Assembly (NCBI RefSeq): GCF_000069785.1
Contig: NC_010530.1
Span: forward strand, 738,001 to 802,000
DNA: 64,000 nucleotides
From: Cupriavidus taiwanensis LMG 19424
GTDB taxonomy: Bacteria > Pseudomonadota > Gammaproteobacteria > Burkholderiales > Burkholderiaceae
Direction: 5' to 3'
The position numbers were made by a program, and so were the translations under genes. The stretch's first letter is position 1. Every line of letters starts with the position of its first letter. Positions 54,613 to 63,705 of this stretch are shown here, in pieces. The notes under the pieces were generated by a model. The model was not told the DNA's origin. It saw only the letters and a program-made list of their open reading frames with translations, and ran no database searches.

Positions 54613-55002
54613 CGTGGAGGACCGGTGTACGACACGCCCCGCGCCTGAAGCGTGCGGCGCGCCACCCGGCGCGCCTGTCGCCATACAGATCTTCGCTGCT
54701 GAATCTAAGTCAGCCTGGCTGAGATTCCCGCGCGCGGCCTCCTTTCGCAACGCCACTTTCTCGCAGCCGCTATCCCGGCCGGCCGCTGCCCGATGTGCGG
54801 GCCTCCGGCCTCGACGCCAGTTTTTCCTAAATCACTTGAACAAACTTTTCAACTCTGCGGCTGTTGCCGGAATCTATAGTTTGTCAGGGCAAGACATTGT
54901 GATTGCTGAACCTTTTTCCGGCCGGGCGCGGATATGGCGCGACGGCAGGCCGGAAGTCGAGCCCCCGTAAAGGCGCCCGGCGACGGGGCAAGGGAGACGG
55001 CC
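54613..55002. other. 390-bp intergenic region before DUF3300 gene
   Basis: No gene is seen. A short TCAGCC-T-GGCTGA dyad (54709-54721) follows the small ORF. An AT-richer tract around 54830-54900, unusual for the window, is the likely promoter of the DUF3300/DUF2950 operon. Confidence 0.45.
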
Positions 55003-56469
55003 ATGGAGGGGCGGGGAATGCGACTGTGGCGCCGGCTTGGCGCCTGCCTGTGCGCGGGCCTGGCATGGCTGGCGCTCAATGTCCATGCGCAGAACGCGCC
55101 AGCCCAGGCGGCACCGTTCAAGCCGGAAGAACTGGAGGCGCTGGTTGCGCCCATTGCCCTCTATCCCGACTCCGTCTTGTCCCAGGTGCTGATGGCCTCC
55201 ACCTATCCGCTCGAAATCGTGCAGGCGGCACGCTGGGTCAAGGCCAATCCCAAGGTGAAGGGCGACGCGGCGCTGAAGGCGGTCGAGAGCCAGCCCTGGG
55301 ATGTCAGCGTCAAGTCGCTGGTGGCGTTTCCGCAGGTGCTGGAGCCGATGAGCGACAAGCTCGACTGGACGCAGAAGCTGGGCGACGCCTTCATCGGCCA
55401 GGAGAAGGAAGTGCTCGACGCGGTGCAGCGGCTGCGGGCGCGCGCGCAGCAATCCGGCAATCTCAAGTCGAACGAGCAGCAGAAGGTCATTGTCGAACCC
55501 GCGCCGGCGCCATCGGTGCAGCCGGCGCAGTCGACGGCACCGGCACCGGCACCGGCGCCGGCGCAGACCATCGTGCGGATCGAGCCGGCGAATCCCGAAG
55601 TCATCTACGTCCCGGCCTACAACCCGACGGTGGTATACGGCGCCTGGAGCTATCCCTCCTATCCGCCGTATTACTGGCCCCCTTATCCCGCCTACTATCC
55701 CGGCGCCGCACTGATGACCGGCTTTGCCTGGGGCGTCGGCCTGGCCGCCGCGGGCGCGATCTTCGGCAACTGCAACTGGGGCGGGGGCGACGTCAACATC
55801 AACGTCAACAAGGCCGCCAATATCGACCGCAATTTCGACCGCACCAAGGTGCAGGGCGGCGGGAAATGGCAGCACGACGCCTCGCACCGCAAAGGGGTGT
55901 CGTACCGGGACAACGCCACGAGCGAGCGGTTTGGCGGGCGCGATGCGGCGGCCGCCAACCGCCGCAACGAATTCCGCGGCCGCGAGGGGGGCGCGTCCGA
56001 CCGCATGGCAGGCGGGAATCGGGGCGACCGTGGCGGGGTGGGTGATCGTGGCGGGGTCGGCGACCGTGGCGGGGTTGGCGACCGTGGCGGAGTGGGCGAC
56101 CGAGGCGGAGTTGGCGACCGAGGCGGAGTTGGCGACCGAGGCGGAGTTGGTGACCGAGGCGGAGTTGGCGACCGAGGCGGAGTTGGTGATCGTGGCGGGG
56201 TTGGCGACCGCGGCGGGGCCGGCGACCGTGCCGGCGTGTCGGACCGGTCCGCCGGCGGCGGCCGCGACAACGCATTCCAGGGCGTAGGCGGCGGTGCGAG
56301 CGCGCAGCGTGATTTCGACCGGGGCCGTGCCAGCGCGCAGTCGGCCTCGTTCCGCGACGGCGGCGGCCAGCGTGGCGGTGGCGGTGGCTTCAGCGGCGGC
56401 GGCGGCCGTGGCGGCGGAGGCTTCGGCGGTGGCCGCGGTGGTGGTGGCCGTGGTGGCGGACGGCGTTGA
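55003..56469 (+). CDS. DUF3300 protein with GDRGGV repeat tail
   Basis: A 488-residue secreted protein. Signal peptide (LWRRLGACLCAGLAWLALNVHA, cut before QNAPAQ), then the DUF3300 domain (about 30-250: EELEALVAPIALYPDSVLSQVLMAS, NPEVIYVPAYNPTVVYGAW, a Tyr/Pro-rich YPSYPPYYWPPYPAYYPG segment). From about 341 the chain becomes GDRGGV hexapeptide repeats, 12 units, and ends in a Gly-rich GGGGFSGGGGRGGGG tail. ATG 55003 has AGGGAG upstream; ATG 55018 is an alternative. It is followed 15 bp later by the DUF2950 gene, its usual partner; the role of the pair is unknown. Confidence 0.86.
   Translation: MEGRGMRLWRRLGACLCAGLAWLALNVHAQNAPAQAAPFKPEELEALVAPIALYPDSVLSQVLMASTYPLEIVQAARWVKANPKVKGDAALKAVESQPWDVSVKSLVAFPQVLEPMSDKLDWTQKLGDAFIGQEKEVLDAVQRLRARAQQSGNLKSNEQQKVIVEPAPAPSVQPAQSTAPAPAPAPAQTIVRIEPANPEVIYVPAYNPTVVYGAWSYPSYPPYYWPPYPAYYPGAALMTGFAWGVGLAAAGAIFGNCNWGGGDVNINVNKAANIDRNFDRTKVQGGGKWQHDASHRKGVSYRDNATSERFGGRDAAAANRRNEFRGREGGASDRMAGGNRGDRGGVGDRGGVGDRGGVGDRGGVGDRGGVGDRGGVGDRGGVGDRGGVGDRGGVGDRGGVGDRGGAGDRAGVSDRSAGGGRDNAFQGVGGGASAQRDFDRGRASAQSASFRDGGGQRGGGGGFSGGGGRGGGGFGGGRGGGGRGGGRR
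56023..56238 (+). repeat. Minisatellite, 12 tandem 18-bp units inside the DUF3300 gene
   Basis: Twelve consecutive 18-base units of the form GGCGACCGTGGCGGGGTT, encoding GDRGGV with GDRGGA and GDRAGV in the last two. Units differ mostly at third codon positions (GAC/GAT, CGT/CGA/CGC, GGG/GGA, GTG/GTC/GTT), so length may change by slippage without shifting frame. Confidence 0.9.
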
Positions 56470-56484
56470 CCAGGGGACAGCGAT

Positions 56485-57396
56485 ATGCAGCGCACGCAAC
56501 GATCGGGCCTGGCATGGCCCCGCCGCAAGGCGTTGTTCCTGGCGGGAATGCTGCTCGCCCTGGCGGCGGCGCCGGCTTTCGCACAGAAGAACTTCGCGAC
56601 GCCCGAGGCGGCAATGAACGCGTTCGGCGAAGCGGTCGCCACCAGCGACGACGACGCCATGAAGTCACTGCTCGGCGCCCGCTATACCGACCTGATCCCG
56701 CCGGTCGGTGCCGAGATCCGCTACAAATTCCTGGAAGCATGGCACCAGTCGCACGCGATTCGCGCCGACGGCCCGGACCGTGCCCGCATTGCCGCGGGCA
56801 ATGACGGCTGGACCATGCCGGTCCCGCTGGTCAAGACCGCGAAAGGCTGGCATTTCGATACGCGTGCCGGCGTCGAGGAAATGCGCCTGCGCCGCATCGG
56901 CCGCAATGAACTGGCGGTGATGCAGACCCTGCTCGCCGTGCGTGACGCGCAGTACGAGTATGCGCAACGGATGCGCCAGGACCGCGGCGTGACCACCTAT
57001 GCATCGAAGCTGGTCAGCTCGCCTGGCAAGCACGATGGCCTGTACTGGCCAACCGGCCCTGACGAACCGGAAAGCCCGCTTGGGCCGGCCTTCCTGAGAG
57101 CCGAGCATCGCAGCGCGCCGGGCGCTGGCTACCACGGCTATCGCTACCGGCTGCTGACGTCGCAGGGCCCGCACGCGCCCGGCGGCAAGTATGACTACGT
57201 CGTCGACGGCAAGCTCTTCGGCGGCTTTGCCGTGATCGCGTGGCCGCTGCGGTACGGGGATACCGGCATCAAGAGCTTCATGGTGAGCCACGACGGCCGC
57301 GTCTACGAGCGCGACCTGGGACCGGACAGCGCGGCCAGGGCCGGTGCAATCCGGTCCTTCGACCCCGGCCCCGGGTGGACCGAGGTCAAGCCCTGA
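56485..57396 (+). CDS. DUF2950 family protein
   Basis: A 303-residue secreted protein. Signal peptide ALFLAGMLLALAAAPAFA, cut before QKNFATPEAAM. The body has the DUF2950 pattern: FATPEAAMNAFGEAVATSDDDAMKSLLG at the start and YRLLTSQGPHAPGGKYDYVVDGKLFGGFAVIAWPLRYGDTGIKSFMVSHDGRVYERDLG near the end. It is co-transcribed with the DUF3300 gene 15 bp upstream. Function is unknown; the pairing suggests a shared envelope role. Confidence 0.86.
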   Translation: MQRTQRSGLAWPRRKALFLAGMLLALAAAPAFAQKNFATPEAAMNAFGEAVATSDDDAMKSLLGARYTDLIPPVGAEIRYKFLEAWHQSHAIRADGPDRARIAAGNDGWTMPVPLVKTAKGWHFDTRAGVEEMRLRRIGRNELAVMQTLLAVRDAQYEYAQRMRQDRGVTTYASKLVSSPGKHDGLYWPTGPDEPESPLGPAFLRAEHRSAPGAGYHGYRYRLLTSQGPHAPGGKYDYVVDGKLFGGFAVIAWPLRYGDTGIKSFMVSHDGRVYERDLGPDSAARAGAIRSFDPGPGWTEVKP

Positions 57397-57452
57397 CGCC
57401 CACGGGCGATAAAGGGTCAGGCAACAAGAGCCGGAAACATCGCCACCGACAA

Positions 57453-57554
57453 CGCGTGCGAGCGCAGCGACGCACTAGTGCCACAGCAGCAGACCTGAGA
57501 TAGTGAGCGCGCGCAGCGCAGCCGAGCGAAACAGCAGCGCCCGCCAAGCACGAC
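57453..57554. repeat. Composite dispersed repeat between convergent genes
   Basis: Joins the reverse complements of two sequences seen elsewhere: 57453-57524 matches 47083-47154, and 57527-57554 matches 45349-45376 exactly. Those two lie on the two sides of the IS110 element. It sits between the DUF2950 and CoA-transferase stop codons and may include a terminator. Confidence 0.75.
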
Positions 57555-57606
57555 AACCCATCCACAGTCCCAACGCCCTCCAAACAGATCCTCAACCCAC
57601 GGCCCA

Positions 57607-58695
57607 TCAACCGTGTTCCCCCACCCCCGCCACAAAATCCTCCCCCTCCGGCAACCCCAACGAGAACTTCACCGGAAAATCCACCGCAATCCCACCCTCA
57701 ACCCGCCGCACCACTTCCCGCGCCCGCACATGCGGATCGTCGAACAGTTCGCCAGCCCCCAGCACCGGCGAGAACGGGATATCGAACGGCGCGAAGAAGT
57801 CCACCCATTCAGCCAGATCCCGCGTGCGAAACACCGCCGCCATCAGGTCATTGACTGCCACCTTGTGCCCGCTGCGTCCGGCGCGCGTGGCGAAGCGCGG
57901 ATCGCGCAGGGCCGGGAACGCGTCGCCCAGCGCCGCGCACAGGTTGTCCCAGAACTTGTTCTCAAGGATGCCCATTGCCAGGTGCCGCCCGTCGCGCGTT
58001 TCGAACAGATCGTTCTCCGGCATCACGGTGGGCGATGCCTGCGGCGACGCCTCGTGCGTGCGCGCGGTCCAGGCGCCATGCGCAGTCCACGACAGCACGG
58101 CATCATGGATCGACACGTCGAGATGTTGCCCCTGTCCGTTCGCTCGCGCGCTCATGATGGCCACCGCCAGCGATAGCGCGGCGTAGCCCGAGGCGGCGTA
58201 GTCGGACACCCGCACGCGCGGGCGCGAGACCGCATCGTGCACCTGCACCGGCGTGGCCCAGTAGCCCGCCAGCGCCAGATAGTTCAGGTCGTGCCCGGCA
58301 TGGCTCGCGTACGGCCCGGTCTGGCCGAAGCTCGAGACGGAACACAGCACGATGGCTGGATTGACGGCCGCCAGCGCGTCGAAGCCCAGCCCCATTCGCG
58401 CCATCACGCCGGGGCGGAAGCCTTCGACCACGGCGTCGGCATCGCGCACCAGGTCCAGGAAGGCCGCGCGGCCGGCGTCGGTCTTCAGGTCCAGCGCCAC
58501 CGAGCGCTTGCCGCGGTTGAACTGCGCATACACATGCGCGCCCAGTTGGCGCGCGGTGTCGCCGCTGCCGGGCTGCTCGACCTTGATGACATCCGCGCCA
58601 AGCTGGCGCAGCAGGCTGCAGGCGTGCGGGCCGGGCAGCAACTGACTGACGTCGATGATGGTGACGTCGTTCAGGCAAGACCATGCTGGCTTCAT
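57607..58695 (-). CDS. CaiB/BaiF-family (class III) CoA-transferase (2)
   Basis: A 362-residue family III CoA-transferase. Catalytic Asp136 is in HAGHDLNYLALAGYWA; VTIIDVSQLLPGPHACSLLRQLGADVIKVEQP is the N-terminal signature. Both the shorter length and the AGHDLNY motif resemble alpha-methylacyl-CoA racemase and related branches, so racemisation is an alternative role. It is the last gene of a leftward set with a Bug protein, acyl-CoA dehydrogenase and acyl-CoA ligase. Confidence 0.86.
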   Translation of the reverse strand: MKPAWSCLNDVTIIDVSQLLPGPHACSLLRQLGADVIKVEQPGSGDTARQLGAHVYAQFNRGKRSVALDLKTDAGRAAFLDLVRDADAVVEGFRPGVMARMGLGFDALAAVNPAIVLCSVSSFGQTGPYASHAGHDLNYLALAGYWATPVQVHDAVSRPRVRVSDYAASGYAALSLAVAIMSARANGQGQHLDVSIHDAVLSWTAHGAWTARTHEASPQASPTVMPENDLFETRDGRHLAMGILENKFWDNLCAALGDAFPALRDPRFATRAGRSGHKVAVNDLMAAVFRTRDLAEWVDFFAPFDIPFSPVLGAGELFDDPHVRAREVVRRVEGGIAVDFPVKFSLGLPEGEDFVAGVGEHG

Positions 58696-58789
58696 GCGGC
58701 GCCTCGGGCAGAAGGAACAGAACACACGTGCCGCACGCGCGGAGATGGCGTGCGGCGGTGGCAGAGGAAAAAAAGGAAGGGCAGCGCTA

Positions 58790-59782
58790 TCAGCCCAGGT
58801 CGCCGGTCATGCCGATCGATTTCATCAGGTCGCCGTAGCGCGCGTTGTCGCTTGCCACCATGGTGCCGAATTGCGCGGGCGACGCGCTGCGGCGCAGCTC
58901 GCCGGCATTGGCCTTGAGCTGGGCGTCGAACACGCCGGCGCTCTGCAGCGCGCGCACCGCGGCGTGCAGCTTCTGCGCCAGGTCGGCCGGGAAATTGGCC
59001 GGAGCGAACAGGCCGCTCCAGTTGTCGATGACAAAGCCGGGCGGCAGCGCTTCGGCCATGGTCGGCACGTCGGGGAAGTACGGCGAACGCGCGGCGGCGG
59101 TGACGGCCAGCACCCTGACCTGGTTGTTGCGCACGTACTGCGTCGCCGTACCCAGCACCGGCATGCCGAACTGGGTCTGGCCGGTCAGCATCGAGGTCAG
59201 GATCTCCGGCGCGCCCTTGTAGGGAATATGCACGGCCTCGCAGCCGGCCTGGTGCAGCATGGTCTCCACCGCCAGATGGGCGATGCTGCCCTTGCCGCCG
59301 GAGCCGTAGTTGAACTTGCCCGGCTCCTTCTTCATCGCCGCGACCAGCTCGGCGGCGCTCTTGTAAGGCGAGGACATGGGCACCACCAGCGCCGACGGCC
59401 CGCCCGACAATGCCGTGATCGGCGTGAAGTCATGGGTCGGGTCATACGGCATCTTGCGGTACATGTGCACGTTGATGACGTGCGAGTTGGCCAGGATGCC
59501 CAGCGTGTAGCCATCGGGCGCGGCGCGGCGCAGCGCGCCCGCGCCGATGATGCCGCCGGCGCCGGGCATGTTCTCGACCACCAGCGGCTGGCCGAGCTTC
59601 TTGCCCAGTTCGGCCGACAGCGTGCGCGCCACGTTGTCCGGCGTGCTGCCGGCGATAAACGGCACGATCAGCCGGATCGGGCGGCTGGGGTAGGGGGATG
59701 CGGCGCGGACGGCGCGGGCCGGCAGCAGCAGGCTGCCCAGCGCGGCGGCGCCGGCGGTCGCAAGCCAGTTTCGGCGGTTCAT
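58790..59782 (-). CDS. Bug-type substrate-binding protein (3)
   Basis: A 330-residue periplasmic protein. Export signal MNRRNWLATAGAAALGSLLLPARA, twin-arginine-like but short, then RPIRLIVPFIAGSTPDNVAR, VVENMPGAGGIIGAG and PDGYTLGILANSHVIN. It lies between the acyl-CoA dehydrogenase and CoA-transferase genes. Divergence from the two Bug proteins at 28139 and 36380 suggests a different ligand. Confidence 0.9.
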   Translation of the reverse strand: MNRRNWLATAGAAALGSLLLPARAVRAASPYPSRPIRLIVPFIAGSTPDNVARTLSAELGKKLGQPLVVENMPGAGGIIGAGALRRAAPDGYTLGILANSHVINVHMYRKMPYDPTHDFTPITALSGGPSALVVPMSSPYKSAAELVAAMKKEPGKFNYGSGGKGSIAHLAVETMLHQAGCEAVHIPYKGAPEILTSMLTGQTQFGMPVLGTATQYVRNNQVRVLAVTAAARSPYFPDVPTMAEALPPGFVIDNWSGLFAPANFPADLAQKLHAAVRALQSAGVFDAQLKANAGELRRSASPAQFGTMVASDNARYGDLMKSIGMTGDLG

Positions 59783-59859
59783 GCTTGGTCTCCGTGGTCT
59801 TGTCGTATGGTGCTGTGGCCGGGATCCGGATGCCGGCGGCGACCGCGCCGCCGGCACGG

Positions 59860-61041
59860 TCAGGCTTTCTGTTGCAGCGGTTCCAGGATAGCCCGCGCGA
59901 TGGTGTTGCGCTGGATCTCGCTGGTGCCGGTGAAGATGCGGAACATGCGCAGCTTGCGGAAGGTCTGCTCCACCGGATGGCCGCGCGTGACGCCAACATT
60001 GCCGTGGATCTGCACGGCCTTGTCCGCCACCTCGAAGCAGCGCTCCGAGACGAAGAGCTTGCACGCCGCGGCCTTCATGCGCAGGTCGGCGCCGGCGTCG
60101 GCCAGCGCGGCGGTGTGCGCGATCATGCTTTCACAGGCCCACAGCGCCGCGGCCATGTCGGCCAGCATGTGCTGGATCGCCTGGAAGCGCGCGATCGGGC
60201 CGCCGAACTGGCGACGCTGGCCGGCATATTCCACCGACGATTCATAAGCCCGCGTGGCCAGCCCGAGCATGCTGGGGCAGTGCAGCAGGCGGTTCACGTT
60301 GATGCGCGACATGCCGAGCTTGAAGCCGTTGCCTTCGCCGCCGAAGACGTTGGCGCGCGGCACCCGCACGTTGTCGAAGCGGATATCGCCGTCGATATGC
60401 TGGCCGGACATCGGCACGTACTCGTTGGTCACGGTCACGCCCGGCAGGTCCAGGTCGACCAGCACCGCGGTGATGGCCGGCGGCGTGGCGGTGGCGTCGG
60501 TCACGCACATGACGATGGCGAAGTCGGCGAAGGGCGCGCCGCTGATGTAGTGCTTGCCGCCGTTGATCACCAGGTCATCGCCGTCGGTCACGGCCGAGGT
60601 CCTGATGCTTTGCGCATCGGAGCCGGAATGCGTTTCCGTCAGTGCGAAGCAGGTGGACTTGTCGCCGCGGATCACCGGCTTGAAATACTGATCGAGCTGT
60701 TCCGGGGTGGCGTACTTCAGCATGTTGCCCACCCGCGGCGGGCCGCCCAGGTCGCCCAGCACGTGCGCGGCCAGCGTCGAGCCGCTGGCGGCCAGGTCGG
60801 CCTTGAGCGCGCATTGTTCCTGGATATTCAGGCCCTTGCCGCCGAGCGCGGTGGGCAGGCAGGCGGCGTAGAAACCCAGTTCGCTGGAGCGGCGCCAGAC
60901 CTGGCGCAGCGTCTCGCGTGGCCACGGGTCCTCGGAACCCAGGCCGAGCTCGCGTTCGAGCGGGCGCAGTTCTTCGTCGATAAAGCGGCGGATGCCGGCG
61001 CGGGTCTCCAGCAGCACGGGGTTGGTCAGGTGATCGAACAT
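59860..61041 (-). CDS. Acyl-CoA dehydrogenase (3)
   Basis: A 393-residue acyl-CoA dehydrogenase. Motifs: CFALTETHSGSDAQSIRTSAV, MSRINVNRLLHCPSMLGLA and the C-terminal FRIFTGTSEIQRNTIARAIL with CoA/FAD-binding TSEIQR. Substrate unknown. It is 26 bp after the acyl-CoA ligase in one leftward operon and would give an enoyl-CoA from the ligated acid. Confidence 0.88.
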   Translation of the reverse strand: MFDHLTNPVLLETRAGIRRFIDEELRPLERELGLGSEDPWPRETLRQVWRRSSELGFYAACLPTALGGKGLNIQEQCALKADLAASGSTLAAHVLGDLGGPPRVGNMLKYATPEQLDQYFKPVIRGDKSTCFALTETHSGSDAQSIRTSAVTDGDDLVINGGKHYISGAPFADFAIVMCVTDATATPPAITAVLVDLDLPGVTVTNEYVPMSGQHIDGDIRFDNVRVPRANVFGGEGNGFKLGMSRINVNRLLHCPSMLGLATRAYESSVEYAGQRRQFGGPIARFQAIQHMLADMAAALWACESMIAHTAALADAGADLRMKAAACKLFVSERCFEVADKAVQIHGNVGVTRGHPVEQTFRKLRMFRIFTGTSEIQRNTIARAILEPLQQKA

Positions 61042-61067
61042 GGCGGTTTCCTCGGTGCGGTTCCGGT

Positions 61068-62621
61068 TCAGTTGACGCGGCGTCCCACGCCTTGCCAGTA
61101 GCGTTCGCGCACGATCTTGCGGGCCAGCTTGCCGCTGGCGTTTTTGGGCAGCTCGGCGACAAAGTCGACCGAGCGCGGCGACTTGTAGTCGGCAATGCGC
61201 TCGCGGCAGTGGGCGATCAGTTGCTGCGCCGTGGCTTCGCGCCCGGGGCGCAGCGTGACCACGGCCTTGACGCTTTCGCCCCAGGTGTCGTCCGGCACGC
61301 TGATGACGCAGGCCTCGAGCACATCGGGGTGCTGGTACAGCGTGGCCTCGACCTCGGTCGGATAGACGTTGAAGCCGCCGGAGATGATCATGTCCTTCTT
61401 GCGGTCGACCAGGTAGAGGTAGCCGGCCTCGTCCACGCGCGCCATGTCGCCGGTATGCAGCCAGCCGTCGACCAGCGTCTCGCGCGTCAGCGCGGGCTCG
61501 TTCCAGTAGCCCTGGAACACGTCTTCGCCGCGGATCACCAGTTCGCCGATCTCGCCTACGGCCACTTCGTTGCCTTGCTCGTCGACCACGCGCACTTCGG
61601 TCTCGCCCAGCGCGCGGCCGCACGAGGCCAGGCGCTCGGGATGGTTGGCGATGGCGTCGGCATGGTCGCCGGTGGACAGCCGCGTGACGCCGGAGGTCGA
61701 TTCGCTGGCGCCATAGCCCTGCGACAGGATGGGGCCGATGCGCTCCCAGGCCTCGCGGATGCGCGCCGGCGCCATTGGCGCGGCGCCGTAGGCCAGCGTC
61801 TTCAGGCTCGACAGGTCGGCTTGCGCCAGCGAGGGCTCGGCCAGCAGCATGTTGATCATGGCCGGCACCATGAACACGTGAGTGATGCGCAGGCGCGCCA
61901 CTTCGGCCAGGAAATGCGCCGGCTCGAATTTTTCGAACAGCACCAGCGTGGCACCGACATACAGGTAGGGCTGCATCAGCATGCCGGAGGCGTGCGTGAC
62001 CGGGCCGATCAGTGCCAGCCGGTCGCCGGGGCGGGCGGGGCGGTCCATGCCGGACACCACCTTGCGCAGCGCGGCCATGCGGTTGCCGTAGCTCTGCATG
62101 GCCGCCTTGATCTTGCCGGTGGAGCCCGACGAGAAATGCAGCACGGCCAGGTCGTCGGCCGCCGGGGTGATGTCCGGCGGCGTGGTGCCGGCGTTGGCCA
62201 GCAGCGCTTCGTATTCGACATAGCCGGCGGGCGCCGCGCCGATGGCGATAAAGGTCTCGATGCCGCCGAAGCCGGCCGTGGTGCGGTCATAGCCGGTATA
62301 GCCCGGGCCGGCGATCAGTACGCGCGGGGTGCAGTTCTCGACCACGTCGCTGGCCTCGGCCGCGGTGAAGCGCGGGTTGAGCGCGGCCTTGACCAGCCCG
62401 GCCTTGTACAGCGCGCATTCCAGTTCGACCAGCTCGGGCCGGTTGCGCGACTGCACCGCGACGCGGTCGCCGGTGCGCAGGCCCAGCGCCAGCAGGGCAT
62501 TGGCCAGCCGCGTGGAGCGTTCGTCCAGCTGGCGGTAAGTCACCACCTGATCCTGGTAAAGGATGGCGGGCTGATCGCCCCAGTAACGCGCGGCGCGGCG
62601 CAGGAAATACGCGAAACCCAT
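61068..62621 (-). CDS. AMP-dependent acyl-CoA ligase
   Basis: A 517-residue adenylate-forming ligase. Core motifs: LHFSSGSTGKIKAAMQSY (A3, a variation on TSGTTGxPK), QGYGASESTSGV (A5), LHTGDMARVDEAGYLYLVDRKKDMIISGGFNVYPTEVE (A7-A8) and the C-terminal catalytic Lys in LPKNASGKLARK. It probably activates an organic acid for the dehydrogenase downstream. It is divergent from lysR across a 133-bp region with a perfect dyad. Confidence 0.88.
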   Translation of the reverse strand: MGFAYFLRRAARYWGDQPAILYQDQVVTYRQLDERSTRLANALLALGLRTGDRVAVQSRNRPELVELECALYKAGLVKAALNPRFTAAEASDVVENCTPRVLIAGPGYTGYDRTTAGFGGIETFIAIGAAPAGYVEYEALLANAGTTPPDITPAADDLAVLHFSSGSTGKIKAAMQSYGNRMAALRKVVSGMDRPARPGDRLALIGPVTHASGMLMQPYLYVGATLVLFEKFEPAHFLAEVARLRITHVFMVPAMINMLLAEPSLAQADLSSLKTLAYGAAPMAPARIREAWERIGPILSQGYGASESTSGVTRLSTGDHADAIANHPERLASCGRALGETEVRVVDEQGNEVAVGEIGELVIRGEDVFQGYWNEPALTRETLVDGWLHTGDMARVDEAGYLYLVDRKKDMIISGGFNVYPTEVEATLYQHPDVLEACVISVPDDTWGESVKAVVTLRPGREATAQQLIAHCRERIADYKSPRSVDFVAELPKNASGKLARKIVRERYWQGVGRRVN

Positions 62622-62717
62622 GCTGTCTCCGTGAAGGCTGGATGATGTTGCTGCACGCTCGGTGGTGTGCTCGTGCGCTGTAGTCTGTAAGATGGCAGGC
62701 ATCACCACAATGACGTA

Positions 62718-62733
62718 ATGGCTATAAAGCCAT
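62718..62733. promoter_or_regulatory. Dyad between ligase and LysR genes
   Basis: ATGGCT-ATAA-AGCCAT, perfect 6-bp arms (extended by matching outer A/T), lies 21 bp before the lysR ATG and 96 bp before the ligase ATG. It is placed where a LysR protein would repress itself and activate the divergent operon. Confidence 0.6.
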
Positions 62734-62754
62734 AACCGTCGGGAATGAGGGGCA

Positions 62755-63648
62755 ATGGAGACGCGGGATATCGAATACATCCTCGCCGTGGCGGCGCACG
62801 GCGGCATCGGCCGGGCTGCCGAGGCGCTGGGGATCAGCCAGCCGGCGCTGACCAAGGCGGTGCAGCGCGTGGAGATGCAAGCGGGGCTGCCGCTGTTCGA
62901 GCGCACCGCCAACGGCATGGCCGCGACCTATGCCGGCGCCCGTTTCCTGGAGCGCGCGCGGCGCATCCAGCTGGAGTACCAGGACGGCATCAAGGAGATG
63001 CTGGGCATCCGCACCGGCGAGCAGGGCATCCTGCGCGTAGGCTATTCGCCGTCGATCCCGGGCCACGTGATCCTCGGCGCGTGCCAGCAGCTGGTGCGCG
63101 AGCGCCCGGTCGCGCGGCTGCGGCTGCGCCGCCGGCTGGCGCGCGACCTGCTGGACCTGCTGGCGGCGGGGGACCTGGACATGGCCGTGGCGCCCACGCC
63201 GTCCGGCGCGCTGGCGGCAACCTTCGCGATGCAGCCGCTGTTCGACGACCGGCTGGTGGTAGTGGCCGACCAGGGGCACGCCTTGCTGCGGCGGCGCAAG
63301 CTGCGGCTGGCCGATCTCGCCGACCAGGAATGGCTGCTGCCCGAACCGCATATCACGCTGCGCCAGCAGGTCGACGCGGCGTTCCGCCAGCGCGGCCTGC
63401 CGGAGCCGCAGCCGCGCATCGAGATCGACTTCGGCAGCAGCTCGCTGTTCGCGCTGATGCAAGGCACGCAGATGCTGAGCATTGCCAATGCCGGCGGCGA
63501 GGCCATGCAACGCGGCCTGCGCGTGCTGCCGCTGGGCGTGGAGGAGCTGGACCTGCGCCGGCGCATCGGCGTGGTCACGCGCGAAGGCGCCTACCTGTCG
63601 CCGCTGGCGCAGCGCCTGACGGTGCTGCTGCGAGAGCACAGCGGCTAG
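62755..63648 (+). CDS. LysR-family regulator of the ligase operon
   Basis: A 297-residue LysR regulator. The N-terminal winged helix is ETRDIEYILAVAAHGGIGRAAEALGISQPALTKAVQRVEMQAGLPLFER; the C-terminal half is a two-lobed effector domain. It is divergent from the acyl-CoA ligase, dehydrogenase, Bug and CoA-transferase genes; I infer that it activates them in response to the substrate or its CoA ester. GAGGGGCA precedes the ATG. Confidence 0.88.
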   Translation: METRDIEYILAVAAHGGIGRAAEALGISQPALTKAVQRVEMQAGLPLFERTANGMAATYAGARFLERARRIQLEYQDGIKEMLGIRTGEQGILRVGYSPSIPGHVILGACQQLVRERPVARLRLRRRLARDLLDLLAAGDLDMAVAPTPSGALAATFAMQPLFDDRLVVVADQGHALLRRRKLRLADLADQEWLLPEPHITLRQQVDAAFRQRGLPEPQPRIEIDFGSSSLFALMQGTQMLSIANAGGEAMQRGLRVLPLGVEELDLRRRIGVVTREGAYLSPLAQRLTVLLREHSG

Positions 63649-63691
63649 GGGGCGGCGGTACTGCGAAGACCGGCACGGCTGGCGCCGCCCC
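63649..63691. terminator. GC hairpin between convergent genes, weak terminator
   Basis: Arms GGGGCGGCG and CGCCGCCCC (9 bp) enclose 25 bases between the lysR and acyltransferase stop codons. No U-run follows on either side, so termination is uncertain. Confidence 0.35.
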
Positions 63692-63705
63692 GCCGGCCGG
63701 CTGCG

